A DNA stretch of 64,000 nucleotides from Flavonifractor avicola (GCA_019116915.1 DXAS01000126.1:8915-72914), one strand, 5' to 3'. Positions 8,326 to 16,750 are shown, counted from the stretch's first letter. Program-made: numbers and translations. The notes: a model not told the origin generated them from the letters alone.

Positions 8326-9117
8326 ATGGAGCCTGTTTCCGAGGATCTGGGGCTGCTGCTGGTGGAGCAGTTCCGGGAGCAGATGAACAATCTGGCGGCG
8401 GCGGTGCAGCTGCTGACGCCGGTGGTACAGGAGAAGGGAGGGCGCCAATGTGAGCCCTACCTGGCCATCCTCCACCAGAGTATGTACCGCATGATGCGGA
8501 TGCTGGGCAATCTGGAATATCTCCAGCTGCCGGAGGACGAATTGACAGTGACCCGGACCAGTCTGGACCTTGCCGGGCTGTGCCGCGGCCTTGGAGAGCA
8601 GGTGGCCTCCCTGGCGGGACAGGCGGGCCTGGAGTTCTCTTATGAGGAGGAGCGGGGCAGCCTCATCACCACCGGGGACGGCCCCCAGCTGCGGCGGATG
8701 CTGCTGGGCCTCATTTCCAATGCCTTTCGGGCGGCCGGAAAAGGGGGGCATACCGGACTGCGCCTGGCGGTGCGCCAGGACCGGGCGGTGCTTACCGTAT
8801 GGGACGACGGCCCCGGTTTGCTGCCGCCGGAGGAGGAGAAAGAGCAGGAGCTGCTCCACCGGCCCGACGGCCTGGGCCTTGGCCTGCGGGTGGCCCGGCG
8901 GATCGCCGCCCTCCACGGCGGGGCTATCGTATTTGAGCAGCGGGAGGACCGGGGGTCCCGGGCGGTGGTCTCTCTGCCCATCCGGCCGCCGGAGGGGGGC
9001 GCGGTGCTGCGTACCCCGCGGACAGACTGGGATCGGTCGGGTGGTTTCTCCGATCTGATGGTGGAGCTGTCCGCCGTATTGCCCTACGAGGCTTTTTTAC
9101 CCGCTGACCTGGAGTAA
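8326..9117 (+). CDS. Histidine-kinase-like ATPase (GHKL fold), cytosolic, no partner regulator nearby
   Basis: 263 residues from ATG 8326, which follows an extended purine ribosome site (GGAGGAGGGAGG). The C-terminal half (about 110-225) is a HATPase_c domain: N-box with SNAF, G1 box DDGPGL, G2 box GLGLGLRVA. The N-terminal 90 residues resemble a helical dimerisation domain, but the canonical phospho-accepting H-E/D-x-x-x-P motif is missing; the equivalent stretch reads REQMNNLAAAV. No membrane segment or sensor domain is seen, and the neighbours are GAPDH and a metal transporter, not a response regulator. It may be an anti-sigma-like or phosphatase-type regulator, or a degenerate kinase; function is not assigned. 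Confidence 0.75.
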   Translation: MEPVSEDLGLLLVEQFREQMNNLAAAVQLLTPVVQEKGGRQCEPYLAILHQSMYRMMRMLGNLEYLQLPEDELTVTRTSLDLAGLCRGLGEQVASLAGQAGLEFSYEEERGSLITTGDGPQLRRMLLGLISNAFRAAGKGGHTGLRLAVRQDRAVLTVWDDGPGLLPPEEEKEQELLHRPDGLGLGLRVARRIAALHGGAIVFEQREDRGSRAVVSLPIRPPEGGAVLRTPRTDWDRSGGFSDLMVELSAVLPYEAFLPADLE

Positions 9118-9128
9118 GATACAAATGA

Positions 9129-9164
9129 AAAAAGAGCGCGGCGCTTGGCGCAGCGCTCTTTTTC
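9129..9164 (+). terminator. Terminator of the orphan kinase-like gene
   Basis: 8-bp stem (9132-9139 with 9153-9160) with a GC-rich internal hairpin, preceded by A and followed by T5. Confidence 0.8.
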
Positions 9165-9189
9165 TATTCCAAGGAAAGCGGTATGGAAC

Positions 9190-9218
9190 TTGACGTTACC
9201 GGTCTTCCGTGGGATAAT
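9190..9218 (+). promoter_or_regulatory. Promoter of the CDF transporter gene
   Basis: TTGACG (9190-9195), 17-base spacer, GATAAT (9213-9218). Confidence 0.6.
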
Positions 9219-9255
9219 AATAAGAATCTTGTTTTTTGGTTTGGAGTGAGCGTAT

Positions 9256-10431
9256 ATGACGGATTTTCTGATCCGGCATTTTGTACGAGATTATCAGCAG
9301 GTACAGGACCCGGCGGTGCGGGAGCGCTACGGTGTACTGTCCGGCGGAGTGGGTATTTTTCTCAACCTGCTGTTGTCGCTGGGCAAGTTTTTTGCCGGCG
9401 TGGTCACCGGCTCCATCGCTGTCACTGCCGACGCCTTCAACAACCTGTCCGACGCAGGTTCCTCAGTGGTGACCCTGGTGGGCTTCAAGCTGGCAGGGCA
9501 GAAGGCTGATGACGGCCACCCCTTTGGCCACGGCCGCATTGAGTATCTGGCGGGACTGCTGGTGTCCCTGCTGATATTAATGGTAGGTGTGGAGCTGGGC
9601 AAGACCTCCATTGAGAAGATCATCCAGCCGGAGGAAGTGGCCTTTTCCATCCTGTCGGTGGGTATTCTGGTTTGCTCTATCCTGATCAAGCTGTGGATGA
9701 GTCTTTTCAACCGGAAGCTGGGCAAGCGCATCCACTCGGCGGCCATGCAGGCCACTGCCACCGACTCCCTGTCCGATGTGGTGGCCACCTCCGCCGTGCT
9801 GGCGGGCACCCTGATTGGCCACTTTGCCCATGTGAGCATCGACGGCTGGATCGGCGTGGTGGTGGCAGTCTTTATCCTGCGGGCCGGCTGGGGCGCCGCC
9901 AAGGATACCCTGAATCCCCTGCTGGGCACCGCCCCCGACCCGGAGCTGGTGAAGGCCATCCAGCAGCTGGTTCTGTCCCACGAGCAGGTGGTGGGGATGC
10001 ACGATCTGGTGATCCATGACTACGGACCGGGCCGTCGGATGTGCTCCTTCCACGCCGAGGTGCCGGAGGGAGACGACATCATGGAGGCCCACGATGCCAT
10101 CGATCACATCGAGCGGGAGATCCAGGAGAAATTCGGAATTGAGACCACCGCCCACATGGACCCCATTGCTACCGGAGACAGTGAGGTGGTCCGTCTGCGG
10201 GAGCAGGTGAGCGAGCTGGTCCGGGAGATCGACCCAGATATGAGCATCCACGACTTCCGCCTGACCCGTGGTCCCCGACACTCCAATCTGATCTTTGATG
10301 TGGTGGTCCCCCACCGCTGCCGTCTCAGCGATGAGGAGATTCGCAGACGCATTACCGAGGCGGCAGAGCAGGTGGTGCCCGGCTGCTATGTGGTGCTCCA
10401 GCTGGATCGGTCCTATGTGGGGGCAAGATAA
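9256..10431 (+). CDS. Cation diffusion facilitator (CDF) family metal transporter
   Basis: Membrane antiporter exporting divalent metal ions. 391 residues: about six membrane segments in residues 30-215, then a cytoplasmic regulatory domain with ferredoxin-like fold (215-300) and a further C-terminal soluble stretch of about 90 residues, making it longer than minimal CDF proteins. Metal site residues appear as N62-x3-D66 in segment 2 and D170-x3-D174 in segment 5. HPFGHGRIE at 88-96 is the conserved loop. Asn replaces the Asp or His seen in classical zinc CDFs, so the metal may be Mn, Fe, Co or Ni instead; this is inference. It is monocistronic with its own promoter; no metal-sensing regulator is adjacent. 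Confidence 0.9.
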   Translation: MTDFLIRHFVRDYQQVQDPAVRERYGVLSGGVGIFLNLLLSLGKFFAGVVTGSIAVTADAFNNLSDAGSSVVTLVGFKLAGQKADDGHPFGHGRIEYLAGLLVSLLILMVGVELGKTSIEKIIQPEEVAFSILSVGILVCSILIKLWMSLFNRKLGKRIHSAAMQATATDSLSDVVATSAVLAGTLIGHFAHVSIDGWIGVVVAVFILRAGWGAAKDTLNPLLGTAPDPELVKAIQQLVLSHEQVVGMHDLVIHDYGPGRRMCSFHAEVPEGDDIMEAHDAIDHIEREIQEKFGIETTAHMDPIATGDSEVVRLREQVSELVREIDPDMSIHDFRLTRGPRHSNLIFDVVVPHRCRLSDEEIRRRITEAAEQVVPGCYVVLQLDRSYVGAR

Positions 10432-10473
10432 GGCGATTTACAAATTGTTCACCCCACAGGGCAGGTGAGCGTG

Positions 10474-10479
10474 TATAAT
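10474..10479 (+). promoter_or_regulatory. -10 element upstream of the two-component operon
   Basis: A perfect TATAAT lies about 85 bases before the response regulator start. No good -35 hexamer is found at 16-18 bases, so it may need an activator. Confidence 0.4.
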
Positions 10480-10564
10480 AATGATAAGTGCGATACAGAC
10501 GCCCAGGTATAAACGGACGTACCGGAAGAATACCATTTGATTAGTCTGAAAAGGACGGTGTACT

Positions 10565-11260
10565 ATGGCCAAGAAAGTCCTCATCGTGGAAGACGACTCC
10601 AACATTGCTGAACTGCTCCATCTCTATCTGGAGAAGGAGGGGTTCGAAACAGCGGTAGCCGGCGACGGCGGCAAGGGTGTGGAACTGTTCCGCTCCTTCC
10701 GGCCTGACCTGGTTCTGCTGGACATTATGCTGCCCGTTATGGACGGCTGGTCGGTGCTGAAAAAGATCCGGGAGAATGACAAGACCCCCGTGATCATGCT
10801 CACCGCCAAGGGCGAGACCCAGGACAAGGTGGCGGGCCTGGAGGGGGGCGCCGACGATTACATTGTCAAGCCCTTTGAGATGAAGGAAGTGCTGGCCCGC
10901 ATCCACGCGGTGATGCGCCGGTTCGGCGGTGACGAAAACGGAGGGGGAGAGAAGAAACTCTCCTTTGACAAACTGGTCATCAACCTGGATTCCTATGAGC
11001 TGCTGGTGGACGGCAAGCGGGTGGACACGCCCCCCAAGGAGCTGGAGCTTTTGTACCATCTGGCTGCCTCCCCCAACCGGGTGTTTACCCGCAACCAGCT
11101 GCTGGATGAGGTGTGGGGCTTCGATTACTTCGGAGACTCCCGTACCGTGGACGTACACATCAAGCGCCTGCGGGAGAAGCTGGAGGGCGTCAGCAGCCAG
11201 TGGAGCCTCAAGACCGTGTGGGGCGTAGGATATAAATTCGAGGTTGTGACGGCCTCATGA
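10565..11260 (+). CDS. Response regulator, OmpR/PhoB family
   Basis: DNA-binding response regulator of a two-component system. 231 residues: receiver domain 1-120 with acidic pocket Asp10-Asp11, phospho-acceptor Asp53 (LLDIMLP), Thr80 and Lys102, then a winged-helix DNA-binding domain (about 130-228) with the typical RTVDVHI-x-RLR-x-K recognition-helix segment. The gene overlaps the sensor kinase start by four bases (ATGA), implying translational coupling. Its target set is unknown, but the third gene of the operon is an HtrA protease, as in envelope-stress systems. Confidence 0.95.
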   Translation: MAKKVLIVEDDSNIAELLHLYLEKEGFETAVAGDGGKGVELFRSFRPDLVLLDIMLPVMDGWSVLKKIRENDKTPVIMLTAKGETQDKVAGLEGGADDYIVKPFEMKEVLARIHAVMRRFGGDENGGGEKKLSFDKLVINLDSYELLVDGKRVDTPPKELELLYHLAASPNRVFTRNQLLDEVWGFDYFGDSRTVDVHIKRLREKLEGVSSQWSLKTVWGVGYKFEVVTAS

Positions 11261-12714
11261 GAAGCCTGTATAAGCGGCAGTTTATCCTGACAGCCGGTAT
11301 GATCCTGGTGTCCTTTGCTTTGTTGGGTGTGGCGTTCTTTACTCTGTCCTATCAGTACACCATCCGTCAGACCAAAGAATCCATGGAGCGCAACGCCGAT
11401 TATGTGGCCAACTTCACGTCCAAGTCCCGGGCTCTGGGGCTGGGTGTGGAGGATGACGTCTACATTACCATGATCGCCACCATCGCCCAGATCTCCGACG
11501 CCGTGGTACTCATCACGGAGGCGGATGGCGAGATGGTGGTATCCACCGACGGCGTAACGGTTCAGGGCTACAACACCCTGGGCGGACGCTATCTGCCCCG
11601 CACCGTAGTGGAGCAGGTGACCCAGTCTGGGGGATATACCGGTATGAGCACCCTGGGCGGGTTCTTCTCTGAAAAGCGCTATGTGGCCGGTACGCCCATT
11701 GTGGTGGAGACACTGGACCGCAGCAGCGGCCAGGTGGTCAAGACCATGGTGGGTGTGGCCTATGTGGCGGCGGAGGCCTCCAGCCTCACCGAACTGTGGC
11801 GGGCCTTTACCACCATCTTCTTCTTTACCGCGGTGGTGGTGCTGTGCATTGCCTTCCTGACCAGCTCTGTGACCTCTCTCAAGCAGACCAAACCGTTGAA
11901 GGAGATCGCCGAGATCGCCAGAAAGTTTGGCCACGGCGAGTATGAGCTGCGGGTCAAGGGCTATGAGGACCGGCGGGACGAGGTGGGAGAGCTGGCCGAG
12001 GCCTTTAATGCCATGGCCGACTCCATCTCCAAGAGTGAGGAGCGGCGGTCCGAGTTTGTGGCCAACATCTCCCATGAGTTAAAGACTCCCATGACTACCA
12101 TCGCCGGCTTTTCCGACGGCATTCTGGATGGCACCATCCCGCCGGAGCGGGAGCGGGCTGCCCTCCAGACCATCTCCTCCGAGACCCGGCGCCTGTCCCG
12201 GCTGGTGCGGCGGATGCTGGACCTGTCCCGGCTCCAGTCGGCGGAAAATGTCACTGCCCAGGAGCAGTTTGACGTCTCCGAGATCATGCTGCGGGTGCTG
12301 GTGAGCCTGGAGACCAAGATCAATGCCCGGCATCTGGATGTGGACACCCAGCTGCCCGACGGGGCGGTGATGGTGTGGGGCGATCCGGACGCCATCACTC
12401 AGGTGTGCTATAACCTGCTGGATAACGCCATCAAGTTCTCCAATGAAGGGAGCACCATGGGCATCTCCATCACCACCAAAGGCGGAAAGGCCCATGTGGC
12501 GGTACGCAACACCGGGCAGACCATCCCGCCGGATGAGTTGGCCATGATTTTCGACCGGTTCCACAAGAGTGACAAATCCCGCAGTGTGGACCGGGAAGGC
12601 GTGGGCCTGGGCTTGTATATCGTCAAGACCATTCTGAACAACCACAAGGAAAATATTACAGTGACCAGCCAGGACGGTGTGACCGAGTTCAACTTTACGT
12701 TGACCCTGGCATAA
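11257..12714 (+). CDS. Sensor histidine kinase, HAMP-type
   Basis: Membrane kinase partner of the preceding regulator. 485 residues: membrane segment 9-30, extracytoplasmic sensor domain about 31-182, second segment 184-204, HAMP linker about 205-260, dimerisation domain with phospho-acceptor His273 (SHELKTP), and HATPase domain with N-box NLLDNAIKFSN and G2 box GLGLYIVK. The size of the extracytoplasmic domain fits sensing of a periplasm-side or wall signal. Start ATG overlaps the regulator stop by four bases. Neighbouring HtrA suggests that misfolded exported protein or wall stress is the input (inference). Confidence 0.95.
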   Translation: MRSLYKRQFILTAGMILVSFALLGVAFFTLSYQYTIRQTKESMERNADYVANFTSKSRALGLGVEDDVYITMIATIAQISDAVVLITEADGEMVVSTDGVTVQGYNTLGGRYLPRTVVEQVTQSGGYTGMSTLGGFFSEKRYVAGTPIVVETLDRSSGQVVKTMVGVAYVAAEASSLTELWRAFTTIFFFTAVVVLCIAFLTSSVTSLKQTKPLKEIAEIARKFGHGEYELRVKGYEDRRDEVGELAEAFNAMADSISKSEERRSEFVANISHELKTPMTTIAGFSDGILDGTIPPERERAALQTISSETRRLSRLVRRMLDLSRLQSAENVTAQEQFDVSEIMLRVLVSLETKINARHLDVDTQLPDGAVMVWGDPDAITQVCYNLLDNAIKFSNEGSTMGISITTKGGKAHVAVRNTGQTIPPDELAMIFDRFHKSDKSRSVDREGVGLGLYIVKTILNNHKENITVTSQDGVTEFNFTLTLA

Positions 12715-12729
12715 GGACAGGAGGGAGCC

Positions 12730-13974
12730 ATGCACGGCTACTATTACGACCAGAACCGGGTCTATCCGCCGGAGGACCAGGGCCGCCGGCGGCGTCCGGG
12801 CCGGAGAGGGCCGGGGAAGGCTGTGGTGCTCTTCTGCTGCGTCCTGGCTCTGCTGATGGTCGCGGCGGTAGTGCTGCGCTGGGTGGGTGATTCCCTGTCC
12901 CCCCGGGAGGATTTATTCCACTCTGGTGATAAATCCCCCGAAAACACCCCCTATGACTGGGGCGATACCTGGGATTGGGAGGACGAGGAGGCCGGAGAGA
13001 CCACCGTGGAGCGGGCCCCCTTGGGGGACGATGTGACCCTGACGTTGACGCCCCAGCCTCAGACGCAGGCCCATACGCTCCAGACCATCTACCAGGAAAA
13101 CATCCAGTCCATCGTGTCCATCTGGGGCGACGCGGGGACGTCCTACTCCTTCGGCACCGGTGTGGTGCTGTCTGCCGACGGCTACATTATTACCAATACC
13201 CACGTCATCGAGGGCTGCAGTTCCGTGGAGGTGGTTCTCCAGGACGACAGCAGCTATGAGGCTCTGCTGGTGGGGATGGATGTGCCCACCGATCTGGCCG
13301 TGCTCAAGATCGACGCGCAGAACCTGCATCCTGCTGTGTTCGGCAATTCCGACGAGCTGCAGGTGGGGGATACGGTGGTTGCCATCGGCAATCCCCTGGG
13401 CCAGGAGCTGCGGGGCACCATGACCGACGGCATCATCTCCGCCATCAACCGGGATGTGGATGTGGACGGGTACAGTATGGTGCTCATCCAGACCACCGCC
13501 GCCCTCAACTCGGGCAATTCGGGAGGCGCCCTCATCAATGAATACGGCCAGGTGGTGGGGATCACCAATATGAAGATGTCCGCCTATGACGATACGGTGG
13601 AGGGTCTGGGCTTTGCCATCCCCACCACTACCGTCAAGACGGTGGTGGACGATCTCATCCACCAGGGCTACGTCAGCGGGGAGCCTTCCATCGGTATCAC
13701 CTGCTACACAGTTACCGAAGAGATGGCGGAGGAATATGACCTGCCGCTGGGGGTCTATGTGAAAAGTGTACAGCAGGACTCCGACGCCAAAAAGCAGGGT
13801 GTTTTTCCCGGCGACGTGATCGTGGAGGCCAATGGACAGAGCATCACCACCATTGAGGAGCTGCTGGCATTGAAGGAAGGCATGGAAGCGGGCGATGTGA
13901 TCCACTTCCGCCTGTGGCGGAGCGGCGGATACCTGGAGCGGGATGTGACCCTGATGGAACAGTATGTTCCCTGA
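12730..13974 (+). CDS. HtrA/DegP-type trypsin-like serine protease with PDZ domain
   Basis: Membrane-anchored quality-control protease acting outside the membrane. 414 residues: basic cytoplasmic head (1-30), membrane anchor about 31-49, acidic linker rich in Asp/Glu/Trp (60-95), protease domain with catalytic His158, Asp188 and Ser264 (GNSGGAL), and one PDZ domain (about 310-405). This is the usual Gram-positive HtrA architecture. It lies 15 bases after the sensor kinase and is probably co-transcribed with the two-component system, an arrangement reminiscent of CssRS/HtrA control. A T-poor hairpin follows at 13992-14015. Confidence 0.95.
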   Translation: MHGYYYDQNRVYPPEDQGRRRRPGRRGPGKAVVLFCCVLALLMVAAVVLRWVGDSLSPREDLFHSGDKSPENTPYDWGDTWDWEDEEAGETTVERAPLGDDVTLTLTPQPQTQAHTLQTIYQENIQSIVSIWGDAGTSYSFGTGVVLSADGYIITNTHVIEGCSSVEVVLQDDSSYEALLVGMDVPTDLAVLKIDAQNLHPAVFGNSDELQVGDTVVAIGNPLGQELRGTMTDGIISAINRDVDVDGYSMVLIQTTAALNSGNSGGALINEYGQVVGITNMKMSAYDDTVEGLGFAIPTTTVKTVVDDLIHQGYVSGEPSIGITCYTVTEEMAEEYDLPLGVYVKSVQQDSDAKKQGVFPGDVIVEANGQSITTIEELLALKEGMEAGDVIHFRLWRSGGYLERDVTLMEQYVP

Positions 13975-13991
13975 ACAAAGACAGAAGAAAC

Positions 13992-14015
13992 GGGCGTCTC
14001 CGTTAGGAGACGCCC
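13992..14015 (+). terminator. Hairpin after htrA-like gene, possible terminator
   Basis: Perfect 10-bp stem (13992-14001 with 14006-14015), loop GTTA, followed by AATATTAC instead of a T run. Termination is therefore uncertain. Confidence 0.45.
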
Positions 14016-14059
14016 AATATTACACAGAAGAATGGATTGAATGGTGACGTGGATCGCAC

Positions 14060-14088
14060 TTGTCCTTCCTGTGAGCTGTGAATACAAT
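14060..14088 (+). promoter_or_regulatory. Promoter of the amidohydrolase gene
   Basis: TTGTCC (14060-14065), 17-base spacer, TACAAT (14083-14088). Confidence 0.6.
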
Positions 14089-14147
14089 ATACTATAAATT
14101 ACCAAAAATGTCAAATAAAAGATTTGACGAAAGGGGTCGGAAAGAAG

Positions 14148-15302
14148 ATGATGATTGTCAACGGGGTGGTCCACCCCATGGATGGGCCGGTGATCCAGCG
14201 GGGTTATGTGGCCTTTGAGGATGGAAAGATCACGGCGGTGGGACCCATGGAGGAGCTGACCGCCGTCGCAGAGGGGGCGATGGATGCCCGGGGAGGGCAC
14301 ATCCTGCCCGGCTTTATTGACGCCCACTGCCACCTGGGCCTGTTTGGAGACTCCCTGGGGTTTGAAGCGGACGACGGCAACGAGTCCACCGACCCCTGCA
14401 CCCCCCAACTGCGGGCCATCGACGGGGTGAATCCTCTGGACCGGTGCTTTCAGGAGGCACGGGAGGGGGGCGTCACCACGGTGCTCACCGGCCCCGGTTC
14501 CGCCAACCCCATCGCTGGGCAGTTCCTGGCTCTGAAAACCGACGGCCGTTGGGTGGATGAGATGGTGGTTAAAGCCCCGGCGGCTATGAAATTTGCTCTG
14601 GGGGAGAACCCGAAGTCGGTATACAACGACCGGAAGGAGACCCCGGTGACCCGCATGGCCACAGCCGCCCTGATTCGGGAGGAGCTGTCCAAGGCCATGG
14701 AATATCAGGACAAGCAGGACAAGGCCTCGGAGGACCCGGATACCGATATGCCTGACTATGACGCCAAGCTGGAGGCTCTGCTGCCGGTGCTGAAGGGGGA
14801 GGTGCCCGCCCACTTCCACGCCCACCGTGCGGATGATATCGCCACGGCGGTACGGCTCAGCCGGGAGTTCGGCCTGAAGTACGTCATTGTCCACGGTACC
14901 GAGGGCTACAAGATCTCCGACCTGCTGGCCGCTGAGGGGGCTGCGGTGATTACCGGCCCCTGCCTCACCGACCGCTCCAAGCCGGAGCTGTTGGGCCAGA
15001 CCCTGGCCAACCCGGCCCTGCTGGCCGAAGCTGGGGTACGGGTGGCCATCTGTACCGACCACCCGGAGACCCCCATCCAGTACCTGCCCCTGTGCGCCGC
15101 CATGGCGGTGCGAGGTGGCATGGAGGAGGAGGAGGCTCTGGCGGCCATCACACGCAATCCGGCTGAGATCGCCGGCATCGGCCATCGGGTGGGTACCCTG
15201 ACCCCCGGCAAGGACGCCGATATCGTGGTCACCCAGGGCCATCCCTTTGACTGGAACGGTAAGGTCCAGGCCGTGTTCCTGGAGGGAAAACAGGTTAAAT
15301 AA
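14148..15302 (+). CDS. Amidohydrolase superfamily protein (imidazolonepropionase-like)
   Basis: Metal-dependent hydrolase of the TIM-barrel amidohydrolase superfamily, acting on an unidentified cyclic amide or similar substrate in the cytosol. 384 residues from ATG 14148 (an adjacent ATG at 14151 is also possible). Metal ligands visible are H-x-H in DAHCHLG, a later His pair in HFHAHRADD, His in VHGTEGYK, and the catalytic Asp in CTDHPETP. The C-terminus has the small beta-sandwich closing segment GKDADIVVTQGHPFDW typical of the family. It has its own promoter and a strong terminator, and no pathway neighbours to reveal the substrate. Confidence 0.88.
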   Translation: MMIVNGVVHPMDGPVIQRGYVAFEDGKITAVGPMEELTAVAEGAMDARGGHILPGFIDAHCHLGLFGDSLGFEADDGNESTDPCTPQLRAIDGVNPLDRCFQEAREGGVTTVLTGPGSANPIAGQFLALKTDGRWVDEMVVKAPAAMKFALGENPKSVYNDRKETPVTRMATAALIREELSKAMEYQDKQDKASEDPDTDMPDYDAKLEALLPVLKGEVPAHFHAHRADDIATAVRLSREFGLKYVIVHGTEGYKISDLLAAEGAAVITGPCLTDRSKPELLGQTLANPALLAEAGVRVAICTDHPETPIQYLPLCAAMAVRGGMEEEEALAAITRNPAEIAGIGHRVGTLTPGKDADIVVTQGHPFDWNGKVQAVFLEGKQVK

Positions 15303-15307
15303 GCAGC

Positions 15308-15338
15308 AAAAAGGCGCGCCGTAAGGCGCGCCTTTTTT
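15308..15338. terminator. Bidirectional terminator between amidohydrolase and rpiB
   Basis: 8-bp stem GGCGCGCC (15313-15320 with 15325-15332), loop GTAA, flanked by A5 and T6. Confidence 0.9.
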
Positions 15339-15349
15339 GGCGGTAATGG

Positions 15350-15775
15350 TTAGGGCTCCAGCTTGTCCACCCGGCGCTGGTGGCGGCCACCCTCAAACTC
15401 AGTGTTGAGGAAGGCATCCAGGATCTTGTCGGCCATGTTGTTGCCGATAAGACCGCCGCCCATGGCCAGCATATTGGCATTGTTGTGCCGGCGGGTCATC
15501 TCGGCGGACAGAGGCTCGCTGCACAGGGCGCAGCGAATGCCATTCACCTTGTTGGCGGCGATGGAGATGCCGATACCGGTGGTGCAGATGACGATGCCCC
15601 GGTCACATTCGCCGGAGGCCACCGCCTCAGCCGCCGCCCGGCCGAAGTCGGGATAGTCGCAGCTGTCGGACGTGTAGCAGCCGTAATCCTTGTAGGCCAG
15701 CTGGTGCTGGTCCAGATAGTCCATGACGTGGCGCTTGAGGGCCAGTCCTCCGTGGTCAGAACCCAGTGCGATCAT
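15350..15775 (-). CDS. rpiB: Ribose 5-phosphate isomerase B
   Basis: Interconverts ribose 5-phosphate and ribulose 5-phosphate in the pentose phosphate pathway. 141 residues, normal for RpiB/LacAB. N-terminal IALGSDHGG substrate-binding motif (Asp8, His9), CTTGIGISIAANK phosphate loop with the Cys seen in RpiB active sites, and RRHNNANMLAMGGG near the C-terminus. Start ATG 15775 lies 13 bases after the stop of the PHP phosphatase, so the two are co-transcribed. A much longer in-frame extension to 15928 would overlap the upstream gene and is rejected. Confidence 0.96.
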   Translation of the reverse strand: MIALGSDHGGLALKRHVMDYLDQHQLAYKDYGCYTSDSCDYPDFGRAAAEAVASGECDRGIVICTTGIGISIAANKVNGIRCALCSEPLSAEMTRRHNNANMLAMGGGLIGNNMADKILDAFLNTEFEGGRHQRRVDKLEP

Positions 15776-15788
15776 AATAACATCCTCC

Positions 15789-16580
15789 TTACAGTGTGTG
15801 GAACACAGGTTTGCGCTTCTCGTAGGTGGCCAGATAGCGGAAGCCCGCCTCCGCCAGCAGCTGGCAGGCCTGCTCACAGCCCTTGCCCACCCCGTCAGTG
15901 GTGTGTGCGTCAGAGCCGATGGTAACAATCTCGCCGCCGCAGGCCTTGAACTGCTTGAGTACCGGCAGCCACTCCTTCAGAGTGCGGCCCCGCCAGGTGT
16001 TGATCTCAATGCCCCGGCCACGCTCCGCCGCCGCACGGAAGATACCGTCCAGCACATCGTGGTAGCGGTCCAGGGAGATGGGGTGATCCATGTAGCGCAG
16101 GGGGTAGATGATGTGGCTGAGCACGTCGTAGAAATCGGTGACTGCCAGCTTTGCCATGGAAGAGAAGTAGTCATCCAGGGCGGCGTAGCAGGCAGCGGGA
16201 TCGGGGTAGTCCACATAGTAGAAATCGGTGCCACCCTTTTCAGGGCAGAGATTATGGATGGAACCCAGTACGAAATCCAACTCGGGACGGTCCAGGATGG
16301 CGCGGCTGACTTCCGGATTCAAGTGGGCCATGCCGAACTCCAGGCCCAGGCGGATGGTCAGCTTGCCGGCGTAACGGGGAGCCACGGCGGCGTATTGCTC
16401 CAAGGCGGGGGGCCAGTCGTAGTGGTCTACCGGCTCTCCGTAGAGCTCCAGCAGGTCGCAGTGATCAGTGATACACAGCTCATTCAGTCCCGCAGCCACA
16501 GCGGCATCGGCCATATCGGCCAGGGGAACGCTGCCGTCGGGGGAAAGCTTGGTGTGGGTGTGATAGTCGGTCAGGTACAT
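15789..16580 (-). CDS. PHP-domain phosphatase, HisJ (histidinol-phosphatase) family
   Basis: Metal-dependent phosphoesterase. 263 residues. PHP signatures are DYHTHTKLSPDG at the N-terminus (metal His pair and Asp), TDHCD in the second block, LGLEFG with metal Glu, LGSIHN with metal His, and IGSDAHT near the C-terminus. The family includes histidinol-phosphatase of Gram-positive bacteria, but no other his gene is near, so the substrate is uncertain. Start ATG 16580 follows GGAGGC at slightly long spacing. It precedes rpiB by 13 bases. Upstream lies the unusual structured stretch at 16617-16750. Confidence 0.88.
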   Translation of the reverse strand: MYLTDYHTHTKLSPDGSVPLADMADAAVAAGLNELCITDHCDLLELYGEPVDHYDWPPALEQYAAVAPRYAGKLTIRLGLEFGMAHLNPEVSRAILDRPELDFVLGSIHNLCPEKGGTDFYYVDYPDPAACYAALDDYFSSMAKLAVTDFYDVLSHIIYPLRYMDHPISLDRYHDVLDGIFRAAAERGRGIEINTWRGRTLKEWLPVLKQFKACGGEIVTIGSDAHTTDGVGKGCEQACQLLAEAGFRYLATYEKRKPVFHTL

Positions 16581-16616
16581 AATTGAATTGCCTCCAGAGC
16601 AGCAATGTGAAAATCC

Positions 16617-16750
16617 ATGTTTGGGGGAATTCATTTCTCCCAAACATACCACGACCCGCGCCACAGGGCGCGAAACCGGGGGTATCAAATCCGCTGTGCC
16701 GCTTGCGGCGCGGCGGATTTGTATCCAGGGGGTATGGGATACCCCCTGGA
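16617..16750. repeat. Dense multi-hairpin intergenic element of unknown nature
   Basis: Four successive inverted repeats fill this 134-base gap: 16617-16628 with 16636-16647; 16657-16662 with 16667-16672; 16686-16701 with 16706-16721 (16-bp stem, tetraloop CTTG); 16724-16735 with 16739-16750 (12-bp perfect stem, GGG loop). In addition GGGGGTATC at 16678-16686 can pair with GATACCCCC at 16738-16746 as an alternative fold. The non-Watson-Crick positions (16626/16638, 16695/16712, 16697/16710) are G-T pairs on the plus strand, which would be A-C mismatches on the minus strand, hinting that the plus-sense RNA is the structured form. No coding potential was recognised. Confidence 0.6.

Noticed and set aside
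12913..13905. 330-codon minus-strand frame opposite the HtrA gene
   Set aside because: Shadow of a well-supported protease gene with intact catalytic triad.
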